A DNA stretch of 42,327 nucleotides, from NCBI GenBank assembly GCA_029260165.1, contig JAJDDT010000006.1, positions 1 to 42,327 of the forward strand. Direction: 5' to 3'. The notes beneath the pieces are model-generated. The model was given only the letters and a program-made list of their open reading frames with translations. It had not been told where the DNA came from and ran no database searches. Origin of the DNA: Phycisphaerae bacterium (GTDB lineage: Bacteria; Planctomycetota; Phycisphaerae; UBA1845). Of this stretch, positions 9,661 to 18,025 are shown piece by piece. The position numbers and the translations under genes are program-made. How positions within the stretch are numbered: position 1 is the stretch's first letter; every line of letters begins with the position of its first letter.

Positions 9661-10902
9661 ATGACGAGCCGAGCCACGTTGAGACAATTTGTTGTCGTTT
9701 TTGCAGGCACTGTGTTGGCGCTCATGGTGGTGGTGAAAACGAGTCTTTTCGAGCACATCGCCTATTCTGTCGAGCGGGGGCGTTTGCGGGCGCTGTCCGA
9801 GTCAGTTCCCACCCGGGACGTGGCCTCAAGGCTGAACGAGCCGAACCGGATCGTGGCTGATCTGGTCAGACCCGGCGTCGTTCATTTGAACAGTTTCCAC
9901 ACGTTCACCGTCGACACGCGCGGCGCGCGTGCAGGATTGGTCCATCGCGACACGACCGCGGATCAGGACGATGATCCCGAAAATCGCGCGGACGGGTCGT
10001 TGGACGACGAAGCATCCGGGCGATCTGTCAAGCCGGGATCATTCATCCACGAGAACATCCAGTTCGCGATGGGCAGCGGGTTCATCTTTGATGCCGACAA
10101 GGGTCTGATTCTGACGAACCAACATGTGATTGACGACGCCGATCGGATCGACGTTCGGTTGGCGGATGGTCGCCTGGTTACGGCTGACGTTGTTTCACAG
10201 GATATCGACACCGACCTGGCTGTGTTGCGGGTTGACGCGGATCGACTGCATGGATTGATTATCGCCGACAGCAGGGACGTTCATGTTGGCGACGAGGTGT
10301 TCTCGCTTGGGAATCCGTTCGGTCTCGATGGCACGTTCAGTCGCGGAATTGTCAGCGGATTGGGGCGTCGAACGAGCGTCGCCGGCAGCAATTATCAGGG
10401 ATTTATTCAGACCGACGCCGTGATCAATCCCGGCAACAGCGGTGGACCACTCGTGAATACGCGTGGTGAGGTGATCGGCGTGAACACCGCCATCGCGACC
10501 GAATCGGGTACGTTTAGCGGTGTTGGGTTCGCGATTCCATCAAGCCATGTTCTTGATCTTCTGCCGACGTTGGTCAGCGGGGAGCGCGTGGTTCGTAGTT
10601 TTCTGGGTGTCGGTGCGGTCGACGTCCATGAGGTTCGCGACGCAGCCAACAAACTTGGATGGGACCGTGACGACGGAGTGATCATCACAAGCGTTAAGGA
10701 GAAAACACCGGCGGAAGCCATCGGATTGCGAGCCAACGATATTCTTGTCGAGATTGACGGTCGAACGATGGCGGGTTTTGAAGCTTTTCGACACAACATC
10801 GCCATCGTCGGCGTGGGCAGGGACGTCCCACTTGTCTATTTTCGAGACGGTGAACTTATCGAGACGCGGGTTCGTCTCGTCGGGCGTCCCGACAACAGGT
10901 AG
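9661..10902 (+). CDS. HtrA/DegP-family serine protease with one PDZ domain, membrane-anchored
   Basis: This is an S1C protease for envelope quality control, predicted to act in the periplasm. The 413-residue protein has a hydrophobic anchor at about 9-29 and an acidic linker. The protease domain carries His155 (LTNQHVI), Asp185 (DTDLAVL) and Ser260 (NPGNSGGPL). One PDZ domain covers about 315-405 (GVIITSVKEKTPAEAIGL). A single PDZ and an uncleaved-looking anchor make it DegS-like in layout, though no sigma-E system is visible to support that role. ATG 9661 is chosen; an in-frame GTG at 9652 would add three residues. The LptD-like gene follows with its own promoter. Confidence 0.92.
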   Translation: MTSRATLRQFVVVFAGTVLALMVVVKTSLFEHIAYSVERGRLRALSESVPTRDVASRLNEPNRIVADLVRPGVVHLNSFHTFTVDTRGARAGLVHRDTTADQDDDPENRADGSLDDEASGRSVKPGSFIHENIQFAMGSGFIFDADKGLILTNQHVIDDADRIDVRLADGRLVTADVVSQDIDTDLAVLRVDADRLHGLIIADSRDVHVGDEVFSLGNPFGLDGTFSRGIVSGLGRRTSVAGSNYQGFIQTDAVINPGNSGGPLVNTRGEVIGVNTAIATESGTFSGVGFAIPSSHVLDLLPTLVSGERVVRSFLGVGAVDVHEVRDAANKLGWDRDDGVIITSVKEKTPAEAIGLRANDILVEIDGRTMAGFEAFRHNIAIVGVGRDVPLVYFRDGELIETRVRLVGRPDNR

Positions 10903-10928
10903 TCCGGGGCCCTCTCTCCATCCTTTCA

Positions 10929-10956
10929 TTGACACACATTTGACCGGCGCTATACT
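10929..10956 (+). promoter_or_regulatory. Strong sigma-70-type promoter for the LptD-like gene
   Basis: TTGACA (10929-10934), a 16-base spacer and TATACT (10951-10956): a perfect -35 and a 5-of-6 -10. It lies just after the protease stop codon and predicts a start near 10963, leaving a leader of about 130 bases before the TTG start at 11092. Confidence 0.75.
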
Positions 10957-11091
10957 CGCCCTCGCGGTGTTTGGACTGACTGAATACCCTTGTTGCGCGC
11001 GATTTTGATCGAATTGTGGATGTTTGATGCGCTGGCCAACGCGCGGTTCGGGTCGTTGACATCATTCATCAAAACATAGCGGAACGGATTC

Positions 11092-13947
11092 TTGGCTAAA
11101 CCCGTCGCGAACATCATCGCATGGGCTTTTGTCGTGCTCTGCTGCACGATTGGCGCTTCGGCTCAGCCGCTGGTGCCGCTAGCGGATGTTGTTTCCGAAC
11201 CGCTCCCCGAATCAGCCATCCATCTCAATGATGTGAACATAGACGGTCAGCGCGCGACGTTGTGGCAGGATGTCGACGGCTGGCAGGTTGTTCATCTCGT
11301 TGGGGACGTGATGGTGTCGATCGGCGAACGACGTCTGTCCGCTCAGCAGGTTGTCCTGTGGATGCGCGATGCACAACATCGCGGCCGGCGATTTCGCCAA
11401 TTCGAGATTCTTCTCTACCGCGACGCGCGCATCGTCGAGTTGGCTGGTACGGTAAACGAGGGGCCTGTCCTGTTCGCGACGCTCGCCTGTTCGGGCGACG
11501 TCGCGTTGGCTGCGGACCGCATCGTTCGTGACGATTTGTCCGACACGCAGTTTCATCGCGACGCATTGCAGCTTCGCGACAGGATTCGCAAAGGACTGCC
11601 ACCGACCGCCGACACCGTTCCATTGATCCTTGCGAGGCCGGACAGCGTTAAACAGGAAACCCCGTCATCGGAGCTTTACTACAGCGCTGACCATACCAGC
11701 AGTTGGGTGCTTGAGGACGGGCGACGCGTCATCACCACGATTGGCAGCGCGACAATTACCAGGACGACCTTCGACAGCACGCCGTCGCTCGAAATTCTGG
11801 CAGACGCAGGCGTGTTGTTCATGCAGTCCAACGCAAATCCCGACACCAGCAACCCAACGCCCAGCACGGACGGCAGTCCCACCGGCGTCCTGGCAGGTTC
11901 GGGTGTTGAAGCTGTCTACCTCGAAGGCGACGTACGATTGACCCTCGGTGATCGTCACGTTCGCGCGACCCGACTCTACTACGACCTCGTGCACGACCGC
12001 GCGTTGATCCTGGATGCGGTTCTTTTCGCCCAGATTCCCGCTCGCAATATTCCCATCTACGTCCGCGCTGATCAGATTCGTCAGTTGTCGGACCGTGAAT
12101 ATGAAATAGACAACGCCATCATCACGACGAGCGAATTCAACACCCCGCATTACCACATCGGGGCGGATCATATCGAAATCGTCGATCACACGCCGCGAGA
12201 CAGCGGTGGCACCACCACCGGCCTGGCGCGGGCTAGTTACAAGATGACCGGCATCGACTTCCGACTTGCCGGCGTACCCGTTGCCTACTGGCCTGCCGGC
12301 TCGGGTGATTTCCTCGTCGGCGACACAGCCTTGCGCGGTCTGTCGGTGAGCAACGACGACAATTTTGGTTTCACGGTTGAGACGGCGTGGGATTTGTTCA
12401 ACATTCTCAGTCTTGAAGCGCCGCGGGGTGTCACAGCCGACCTTGAACTGGACTATTTCGGTGATCGCGGCCCTGCTATCGGTATCGACGCGGAATACGC
12501 CCGCGAGAATTCGTTCGGCCTTGTCCGCGGGTACTACGTTGACGATGACGGCGAAGACAATCTGGGGCGGTTCCGGGAAAATGTTCCACCGAGAAGGACG
12601 CGAGGCAGGGTTCTGGTTCGCCACCGTCAATATCTTCCCGACGATTGGCAATTTACCCTCGAGGCGTCGTACATCAGCGATCGGGGTTTCCTCGAGGAAT
12701 ACTTCGAAAACGAGTTCGATCTCGACAAGGACCAGGAAACGCTTGTTTACCTCAAAAAGCAACGCGACAACTGGGCGTTCACGGTCCATGCGCAAGTACG
12801 CTTCAACGACTTTTTCACACGCACCGAGCGCATGCCCGAATTCACGTTCCGACTCATTGGTGAACCGCTCGCCGATTTTGCCGTCCTGCACAGCGAAAAC
12901 CGCGCGGGGATTGTTCGATACCGAGCGGCCGAAAAGGATCTGTTCCTCTTCCTGCGACAGGGGTCCAACGGGCCGTCATCCGGTGCGACCATTCGTGGCG
13001 ATTCGCGCCAGGAATTGGAATTCCCTCTTGACGTCGGTCCCGTCCGAATCATACCCTTCGCTTCCGCTCGAATCACCAGTTGGGACGACTCACCCGAGAG
13101 CGGGGGATTGACGAGATTCTTCGGAACAGCCGGTGTTCGCAGCAGCCTCTATCTGTCCAGGGTTTTTCCGGATTTTCAAAGTGATGCCCTTGATGTCCAT
13201 GGCGTGCGACACACCGTCAAGCTCGACGCCATGGGTTGGTCGTCGGTCTCAAGTCGCCGCTCATCAGAACTGTTTCCATTCGACGCGGACGTCGAGGAAT
13301 TCAACGATTTTTCGGGCGGTACGTTTGGTATTCGTCAACGATGGCAAACCAGGAGAGGCCCCCCCGACAACCGTCAGGCCGTCGACTGGATCACCTTCGA
13401 TGTCGAGTTTGGCGCTTTCGATAATGCCACAAACGACGCGGCCACGAATGGATTCGCCTCCATCACCCGCCCCGAAAACAGCATCGCTCGCAACTACGTC
13501 AACACCGCCCTCGTCTACAACGTGAACGATTCGACGGCCATCCTCAACGAAATGAACTACGACCTCAACGACGGCGAAATCGATGTTTTCGACTTGTCCA
13601 TCGCCGTTGAACGAACGCCTCGATTCAGCTACCTCGTCGGTTACCGATACATCGAGGAGTCCAACTCCAACCTTCTCGGTGTCGCGTTGAATTACCAGAT
13701 CGACCGCAAACACGCGATCGCTGTTCGTGAGGAATTCGATCTGGGACGCGGCGAAACACTCGATTTTACCGTCGCGTACATACGCAGGTACCCACGCTGG
13801 TTCGTCGCGCTCGCCTTTGAACTCGACGAAGCCGAGGACAATGCAGGCGTATCCATTTCCATCTGGCCCGAAGGGATTCCCAAGGCATCGATCGGTTCCC
13901 GCCGATTCACGGGCCTGGCCACCACCACCGCGTTTTCGCCTCGATAA
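11092..13947 (+). CDS. lptD: LptD/OstA-like outer-membrane protein
   Basis: LptD is the outer-membrane translocon that inserts lipopolysaccharide. The 951-residue protein has a signal peptide (cut near ASA-Q, residue 24). Two OstA/LptA-like beta-jellyroll segments are seen, about 43-140 and 255-335 (VYLEGDVRLTLGDRHVRA). A long region of alternating polar and hydrophobic strands runs to the C-terminus and is consistent with a beta barrel. The mature part has only one Cys that I find, so the disulfides of the E. coli protein are absent. The start is TTG 11092: an in-frame TAG lies at 11077, GGA is about 5 bases upstream, and any later start would cut the signal peptide. LptD is the best fit, but an OstA-domain relative is possible. 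Confidence 0.75.
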   Translation: MAKPVANIIAWAFVVLCCTIGASAQPLVPLADVVSEPLPESAIHLNDVNIDGQRATLWQDVDGWQVVHLVGDVMVSIGERRLSAQQVVLWMRDAQHRGRRFRQFEILLYRDARIVELAGTVNEGPVLFATLACSGDVALAADRIVRDDLSDTQFHRDALQLRDRIRKGLPPTADTVPLILARPDSVKQETPSSELYYSADHTSSWVLEDGRRVITTIGSATITRTTFDSTPSLEILADAGVLFMQSNANPDTSNPTPSTDGSPTGVLAGSGVEAVYLEGDVRLTLGDRHVRATRLYYDLVHDRALILDAVLFAQIPARNIPIYVRADQIRQLSDREYEIDNAIITTSEFNTPHYHIGADHIEIVDHTPRDSGGTTTGLARASYKMTGIDFRLAGVPVAYWPAGSGDFLVGDTALRGLSVSNDDNFGFTVETAWDLFNILSLEAPRGVTADLELDYFGDRGPAIGIDAEYARENSFGLVRGYYVDDDGEDNLGRFRENVPPRRTRGRVLVRHRQYLPDDWQFTLEASYISDRGFLEEYFENEFDLDKDQETLVYLKKQRDNWAFTVHAQVRFNDFFTRTERMPEFTFRLIGEPLADFAVLHSENRAGIVRYRAAEKDLFLFLRQGSNGPSSGATIRGDSRQELEFPLDVGPVRIIPFASARITSWDDSPESGGLTRFFGTAGVRSSLYLSRVFPDFQSDALDVHGVRHTVKLDAMGWSSVSSRRSSELFPFDADVEEFNDFSGGTFGIRQRWQTRRGPPDNRQAVDWITFDVEFGAFDNATNDAATNGFASITRPENSIARNYVNTALVYNVNDSTAILNEMNYDLNDGEIDVFDLSIAVERTPRFSYLVGYRYIEESNSNLLGVALNYQIDRKHAIAVREEFDLGRGETLDFTVAYIRRYPRWFVALAFELDEAEDNAGVSISIWPEGIPKASIGSRRFTGLATTTAFSPR

Positions 13948-13949
13948 GT

Positions 13950-14393
13950 TCAAGCGGGCCTATCAAACGGTGCACCACATTCCGGACACCTTGGCGATTC
14001 AGTCGCGCGCAGGTCGTAACCACATTCCTGACACACGGTGATATTGAGTGCTTTCAGCGATCGGCGAAGCGACCGTTGCATGACGCCCTTGAGGAGTACA
14101 AAGGGTAAATATCCAGCGGCTCCAAGGAAACATCCCGCGACAATGGCTGATACCAATTGTGTCAAGAATCGTTCCAGCACATACAAGCGAAAAAACACGC
14201 CGACAAACATGATGGGAATGAGCGCCAACCAAAACCTGAGGGACCCAAAGACGCGCCGCTGGGCCTTGCGGAGTGCGACGCGACAAGACACATCATCCGG
14301 AAACAACGCGACCTCGGGACAAAGCCGGTACCAGTTCTTGTGAACGTTTTTTCGGCGAAACCACCGTCGGCGAGTCTTTTCGTCGTCAGCCAT
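13950..14393 (-). CDS. Small membrane protein with C-terminal zinc ribbon
   Basis: The 147-residue protein has a basic N-terminus, two membrane helices (about 52-70 and 76-104) and a C-terminal four-Cys ribbon, CQECGYDLRA then CPECGAPF. This tail is a frequent planctomycete module; its ligand is probably zinc and its job unknown. ATG 14393 begins one base after the stop of the upstream methyltransferase, so the two are very likely translationally coupled. A 27-residue extension inside the methyltransferase gene is less likely. Its stop lies two bases from that of the convergent LptD-like gene, and no terminator separates them. Confidence 0.75.
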   Translation of the reverse strand: MADDEKTRRRWFRRKNVHKNWYRLCPEVALFPDDVSCRVALRKAQRRVFGSLRFWLALIPIMFVGVFFRLYVLERFLTQLVSAIVAGCFLGAAGYLPFVLLKGVMQRSLRRSLKALNITVCQECGYDLRATESPRCPECGAPFDRPA

Positions 14394-14394
14394 G

Positions 14395-15594
14395 CTACGA
14401 CAACCGCAACCAGGCCGCCTTGAGATATTCCGACTCGCGACATCGCGTGTGCACTGGGTGGTCCGGACCCGCACCGGTCATGTTCAACACCTGACAGGCC
14501 CGTCCGTCGCGCGACGCAGCCGAGGTCGCCAAATGCACAAAATCGTCCCGCGGCAACGCTCCACTGCACGAGCAGGTCAGCAGCACGCCACCCGGTTTGA
14601 CCAATGTCGCAGCCAACCGGTTGAGATCGTTGTATTTCGCCCGCCCCTCGCCTTGTTCCGATTTGGAAAAAATCAGCTTCGGCGGATCGAGCACCACAAC
14701 ATCATACGACCGCCCGTTCGCCTGCATCTGTCGCATATAGGTAAACGCGTCCGAATGCACGACGTTGATTTTGGCCTGATTCAGATGGGCGTTACCACGC
14801 GTCACCTCGACCATGGCTTCGTCCAGATCGACGCACGTCACCTCAGTCGCACCGCCGAGCACCTTGGCGTACAACCCAAAACCACCTGAATAGCAGCACA
14901 AGTCCAATACGCTCGCGCCGCGCGTCATCCGCGACAGTTGCAGCCGATTCTCCCGCTGATCACAAAAGAAACCCGTCTTGTGACCCGTGGCAAAATCCAC
15001 GCGAAACCGCACGCCGTGCTCGGTCAGTTTCAATGATTTCGGGGCCTTGTCCGACACGATAGGCTTGGCATCAAACTTTTCATGCTTCAACACGCGGTCA
15101 TCGACGTGCACGCGATGATGCAATGTTCCGGAAGCGTTGTGCAGCATCGGGATCAACCGCTCGATCATCCGCCACATACCGAAACTGAACACCTCGATCG
15201 ACAACGTGTCGTGGTACCGATCCACAATCAGCCCGGACAATCCATCTCCTTCGGAATGAACCAACCGACAGGCTTCGGTGACATCGTCAAGTCGCAACAC
15301 GCTTCGTCTCAGCGCCACCGCCCGATCAATCGATGTCCGCCAGAACGCATCATCCACCGGCTTGCGGTCAAAATTCAACATCCGCAACGCGATCATCGAT
15401 CGCGGATTGTAAAACCCATGTCCAAAAACCTGCCCACGACGATCGTAAACCGTGACAACGTCCCCCGCCCGCGCATCCGCCGACGCCTCACCAACCATCC
15501 GCTCGTAAATAAACGTCTGATACCCCACCGATCGCAGTGCAACCCAAGGCGTCTCTCGCGTGTCCCTGGCAACGGTTTCCTGTTTGAGTTCCAT
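14395..15594 (-). CDS. Class I SAM-dependent rRNA (cytosine-5) methyltransferase, RlmI/RlmK-like (COG1092)
   Basis: The 399-residue protein has an N-terminal PUA-like RNA-binding domain (about 15-85), the family segment GHKTGFFCDQR (204-214), the SAM-binding motif DLCCYSGGFG (231-240), DPPKL (303-307) and CSCSG (341-345) with the likely catalytic Cys. E. coli RlmI makes m5C1962 in 23S rRNA; that exact target here is inferred from family membership only. The gene sits 19 bases after a hotdog thioesterase and is followed by a zinc-ribbon protein whose ATG starts one base after this stop, so the three look like one transcript. No clear ribosome binding site precedes ATG 15594. Confidence 0.88.
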   Translation of the reverse strand: MELKQETVARDTRETPWVALRSVGYQTFIYERMVGEASADARAGDVVTVYDRRGQVFGHGFYNPRSMIALRMLNFDRKPVDDAFWRTSIDRAVALRRSVLRLDDVTEACRLVHSEGDGLSGLIVDRYHDTLSIEVFSFGMWRMIERLIPMLHNASGTLHHRVHVDDRVLKHEKFDAKPIVSDKAPKSLKLTEHGVRFRVDFATGHKTGFFCDQRENRLQLSRMTRGASVLDLCCYSGGFGLYAKVLGGATEVTCVDLDEAMVEVTRGNAHLNQAKINVVHSDAFTYMRQMQANGRSYDVVVLDPPKLIFSKSEQGEGRAKYNDLNRLAATLVKPGGVLLTCSCSGALPRDDFVHLATSAASRDGRACQVLNMTGAGPDHPVHTRCRESEYLKAAWLRLS

Positions 15595-15613
15595 CAGATA
15601 TGAATGTACGTCG

Positions 15614-16012
15614 TCACGACGTTGGCCGACCGTAGAGTCGTTTCGCCAGCTTGTCTTTTTTCATCACAACCTGAACCTGCCTGCCGATTCCCAGCAGTCG
15701 ATCACCAACCCGGGCGGACACCTCGCAGACCACACGATGGTGTCGCACCTCGGTCAGCTCCGCCCGCACCGTGACGGTTGTTCCCACGATGGCGGCGCTG
15801 AGATGGTCCACCGACACATGCGCTCCGACCCCTTCCTCGTCTTCATCAAGGAAATCCACCAGCACGCGTCGGGCAGCCAGCTCCATGTGCTCGACCATCG
15901 ACCAGGTCGAATACACGCGATGCACAACAACGCCGTCGAACGCAGGACACATGTCCCCGGTCACGACAACGTCCATCGACTTAACTATTCCGGGTTCAAA
16001 TCCGGGCTTCAT
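15614..16012 (-). CDS. Hotdog-fold thioesterase, FlK-like
   Basis: The 132-residue protein has a hotdog-family pattern: STWSMVEHMELAARR then SVDHLSAAIVGTTV. Thr36, Glu44 and His70 are spaced 8 and 26 residues apart. That is exactly the spacing of the catalytic Thr42, Glu50 and His76 of the fluoroacetyl-CoA thioesterase FlK. Most relatives in genomes are general acyl-CoA thioesterases or of unknown substrate, so fluoroacetyl-CoA should not be assumed. It precedes the RlmI-like gene by 19 bases on the same strand. The start could be 16012 or the Met at residue 13 (15976). Confidence 0.75.
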   Translation of the reverse strand: MKPGFEPGIVKSMDVVVTGDMCPAFDGVVVHRVYSTWSMVEHMELAARRVLVDFLDEDEEGVGAHVSVDHLSAAIVGTTVTVRAELTEVRHHRVVCEVSARVGDRLLGIGRQVQVVMKKDKLAKRLYGRPTS

Positions 16013-16111
16013 CGCCGTCCGATCCAGTCATTCGCGACCCATCGGACGAGAGTCTAGCCACGCAGCGCGGAAATGTCACACCGCCACGTCACGCCACACC
16101 GCCATGTCATA

Positions 16112-16852
16112 CTATGTCAAAGAGGAAAGAACCAGTTCGCTGCCCGTGACGGGCGTATCCGTGCTTGCCGCCGCCTGCTCCGTTGTCGTCGCCCTGGACG
16201 TGTCACCAGTTTGATCGCAACCCAGCAACGCCGCCGACTCGTTCCGCAGGACCTCGAGTTGTCGAACAATCTCCGCCAAGGCGATATCGCGAGATTGTTC
16301 ATCACCGCGAACCGCCCCCTTCGCCGACGCCAGCGCACGTTCCAACGCGATCAACGAGTCGCGCTCACGTCCACGCAATGCATCCATCGTTGCCCAGAAA
16401 TCATCGTAGAAACACTGAAATTCATCATGCGCCCGCAACTTCCGTCGTTTGGGAAACCGACCCTCGGACAACGACGCCAACTGCTGCCCCATCAGGTACA
16501 ACGGACCCGACACACGGTGCGTCAGCTTCATCGCCCAGACGCCGAACGCAAGGCAAAGCCCCGCCGAAAAAACGGTGGCTGCCCCAAGCAACAGCAACGT
16601 ATTCGCCCACGCATTCCCACCTTCAGGCGACAACATCCGCAGGCGTGCCTGCTCATGCAACGTCCCAAAAAGCATCGCGCTCGTCACAAGCGACACCACA
16701 AAAACAGACGCGACCGCCAATCCGGTGTATTTCCATTGAAACAGAGGATCCACCAGGAACCGCCGCCGCTGCCACCTTGAACCCGTCCGCTTGTCCCGTG
16801 CGTCGCCCTCTACACCCATGCTATCCCCGCTCCCAAAGAAGTGATGAGCCAT
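16112..16852 (-). CDS. Two-helix membrane protein with HAMP-like domain
   Basis: Residues 43-65 and 84-107 (of 246) are membrane helices with a short extracytoplasmic loop. Then comes a HAMP-like stretch, THRVSGPLYLMGQQLASLSEGRF, broken here only by its two halves around GPLY. A coiled-coil-prone helix and a Thr/Ser-rich tail follow. There is no kinase, cyclase or methyl-accepting domain, so it resembles a truncated sensor and may regulate by contact. The start could be 16852 (GAGGG close upstream) or 16819 (GGGAGCGGGGA upstream), which would drop 11 residues. It lies 99 bases before the thioesterase gene on the same strand. Confidence 0.65.
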   Translation of the reverse strand: MAHHFFGSGDSMGVEGDARDKRTGSRWQRRRFLVDPLFQWKYTGLAVASVFVVSLVTSAMLFGTLHEQARLRMLSPEGGNAWANTLLLLGAATVFSAGLCLAFGVWAMKLTHRVSGPLYLMGQQLASLSEGRFPKRRKLRAHDEFQCFYDDFWATMDALRGRERDSLIALERALASAKGAVRGDEQSRDIALAEIVRQLEVLRNESAALLGCDQTGDTSRATTTEQAAASTDTPVTGSELVLSSLT

Positions 16853-16966
16853 AAACCCTCAAAGGCCACGACGAAAAAGATACATTACAGGTATAATCCA
16901 GGCGGGAACAAAAATGGTCCAAAAAGTGTGGGAATGAACCGCGGGCTTACGTTGGAGTGATAATCA

Positions 16967-17875
16967 TCAGGCCGCCCGACGTATCGGACGTGCATGCCCA
17001 TCCGTCGCCCTGGTTGATTTCGAGGTAACCACGAACCGTACCCCGAAAAGCACGAACGCAGCCCCGATCAACAACGACCACGAAACCCCCTCATCTCTGA
17101 ATACCCAGCCCAATACCAGTGCAAGCACCGGTGTCACAAAGGTGATGGCTGCCACCGCCGTCCCCTCGATCCGCTTCAAAAGCCAATAATATCCAAAGAA
17201 CGCGATCGCTGATCCAAAGATCGCCAAATACACCGTGCTCAAAATCGCCGGAACCGTCCAGTGCACCGCCAGCGGTCGCTCGAAAACGAACGCCATCACC
17301 GTCAACGAAATCGCAGCCCCAAACATCTGCAAACCCGTCAACGCAACCGTGTCGTGATGATTGAACCATCGTTTGATGTAAACAATCGAAACACCGCAAC
17401 AACCCGCCCCGAAGACAACAGCCGCAACCGCATAGGCAGCCATCTCCGAATCCAGTGACAATTGGTCGTGAAAAACGACCCCAACCCCGGCGAGTCCGCA
17501 CGCCAGCCCAATCGCCTTTCGTTTTGTCCACGATTCGCCGGAAACAAGCCTCGCACTAAGAGCCGCAACCACGAGCGGAAATGTCGCAAAAAGGACCGCC
17601 GTCATCCCCGACGAAATGTGCACCTCCGCCCAATAGGTCGTCGTGTACGAAATGCTGATCTGCGCGACCCCCATCCCCATGATGGCCAGACAGGTGCGCC
17701 GGTCGCTCGGAAAATTGATCCGCCGAAACAGGTGAATCCCGAGATAAATCAAAGCAGCCAACACAAACCGGGCCGCTGCCGCAGTCACCGGCGTGACGTC
17801 GTCGATCACATATTTGATCCCCAGCCACGTCGAGCTCCAGATGAGACACAGCAGCACATAAACAAAAAACACCAT
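16967..17875 (-). CDS. EamA-family (DMT superfamily) transporter
   Basis: The 302-residue integral membrane protein has ten predicted helices and the duplicated EamA layout. The first half starts LCLIWSSTWLGIKY and has PVTAAAARFVLAAL; the second contains GSAIAFFGYYWLLKRI and PVLALVLGW. Members export amino acids, nucleosides or other small metabolites, and the substrate cannot be read from sequence. ATG 17875 is used. A terminator-like hairpin with eight Ts sits just upstream in the leader, which suggests transcription attenuation. Confidence 0.88.
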   Translation of the reverse strand: MVFFVYVLLCLIWSSTWLGIKYVIDDVTPVTAAAARFVLAALIYLGIHLFRRINFPSDRRTCLAIMGMGVAQISISYTTTYWAEVHISSGMTAVLFATFPLVVAALSARLVSGESWTKRKAIGLACGLAGVGVVFHDQLSLDSEMAAYAVAAVVFGAGCCGVSIVYIKRWFNHHDTVALTGLQMFGAAISLTVMAFVFERPLAVHWTVPAILSTVYLAIFGSAIAFFGYYWLLKRIEGTAVAAITFVTPVLALVLGWVFRDEGVSWSLLIGAAFVLFGVRFVVTSKSTRATDGHARPIRRAA

Positions 17876-17897
17876 CGATCAACCCATCCAGACCAAC

Positions 17898-17934
17898 AAA
17901 AAAAACCGGGATTCCGCATCCTGGATACGTCCAG
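17898..17934 (-). promoter_or_regulatory. Terminator-like hairpin with overlapping alternative hairpin in the EamA leader (possible attenuator)
   Basis: Read on the minus strand, CTGGA-CGTA-TCCAG (17934-17921) forms one hairpin. Its last bases CCAG also start a second hairpin, CCAGGAT-GCGGA-ATCCCGG (17924-17906, one A.C mismatch), which runs directly into eight Ts (17905-17898). The two cannot form together. The T run ends about 22 bases before the EamA start codon. It may be an attenuator or the platform of an unknown riboswitch. Alternatively it may only stop antisense transcription from the neighbouring gene. Confidence 0.45.
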
Positions 17935-17990
17935 CCCGTTCAATTGTCTCATTTTCATCGCGATAACGACCGCGCACCACCCCCAATTCG

Positions 17991-18018
17991 TTGACACGCC
18001 CGCCTTCGGGGATATCAT
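17991..18018 (+). promoter_or_regulatory. Near-consensus promoter, start almost on the ATG (leaderless type)
   Basis: TTGACA (17991-17996), a 16-base spacer and TATCAT (18013-18018). Seven bases after the -10 is 18025, and the ATG of the next gene begins at 18026. No Shine-Dalgarno sequence can fit between, so the mRNA should be leaderless or nearly so. Confidence 0.6.
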
Positions 18019-18025
18019 CCATAAC

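Noticed and set aside
11020-11079. 19-codon frame (MFDALANARF...) in the leader of the LptD-like gene
   Set aside because: The ribosome site is poor and nothing suggests translation; its in-frame TAG only helps to fix the TTG start of the next gene.
11665-12891. 408-codon minus-strand reading frame
   Set aside because: It is antisense to the LptD-like gene, with no recognisable domain.
15987-16005. CCGGGTTCAAATCCGGG, resembling a tRNA T-arm
   Set aside because: The arms do not pair as a 5-7-5 T-arm, no acceptor or anticodon arm surrounds it, and it lies at the start of the thioesterase gene.
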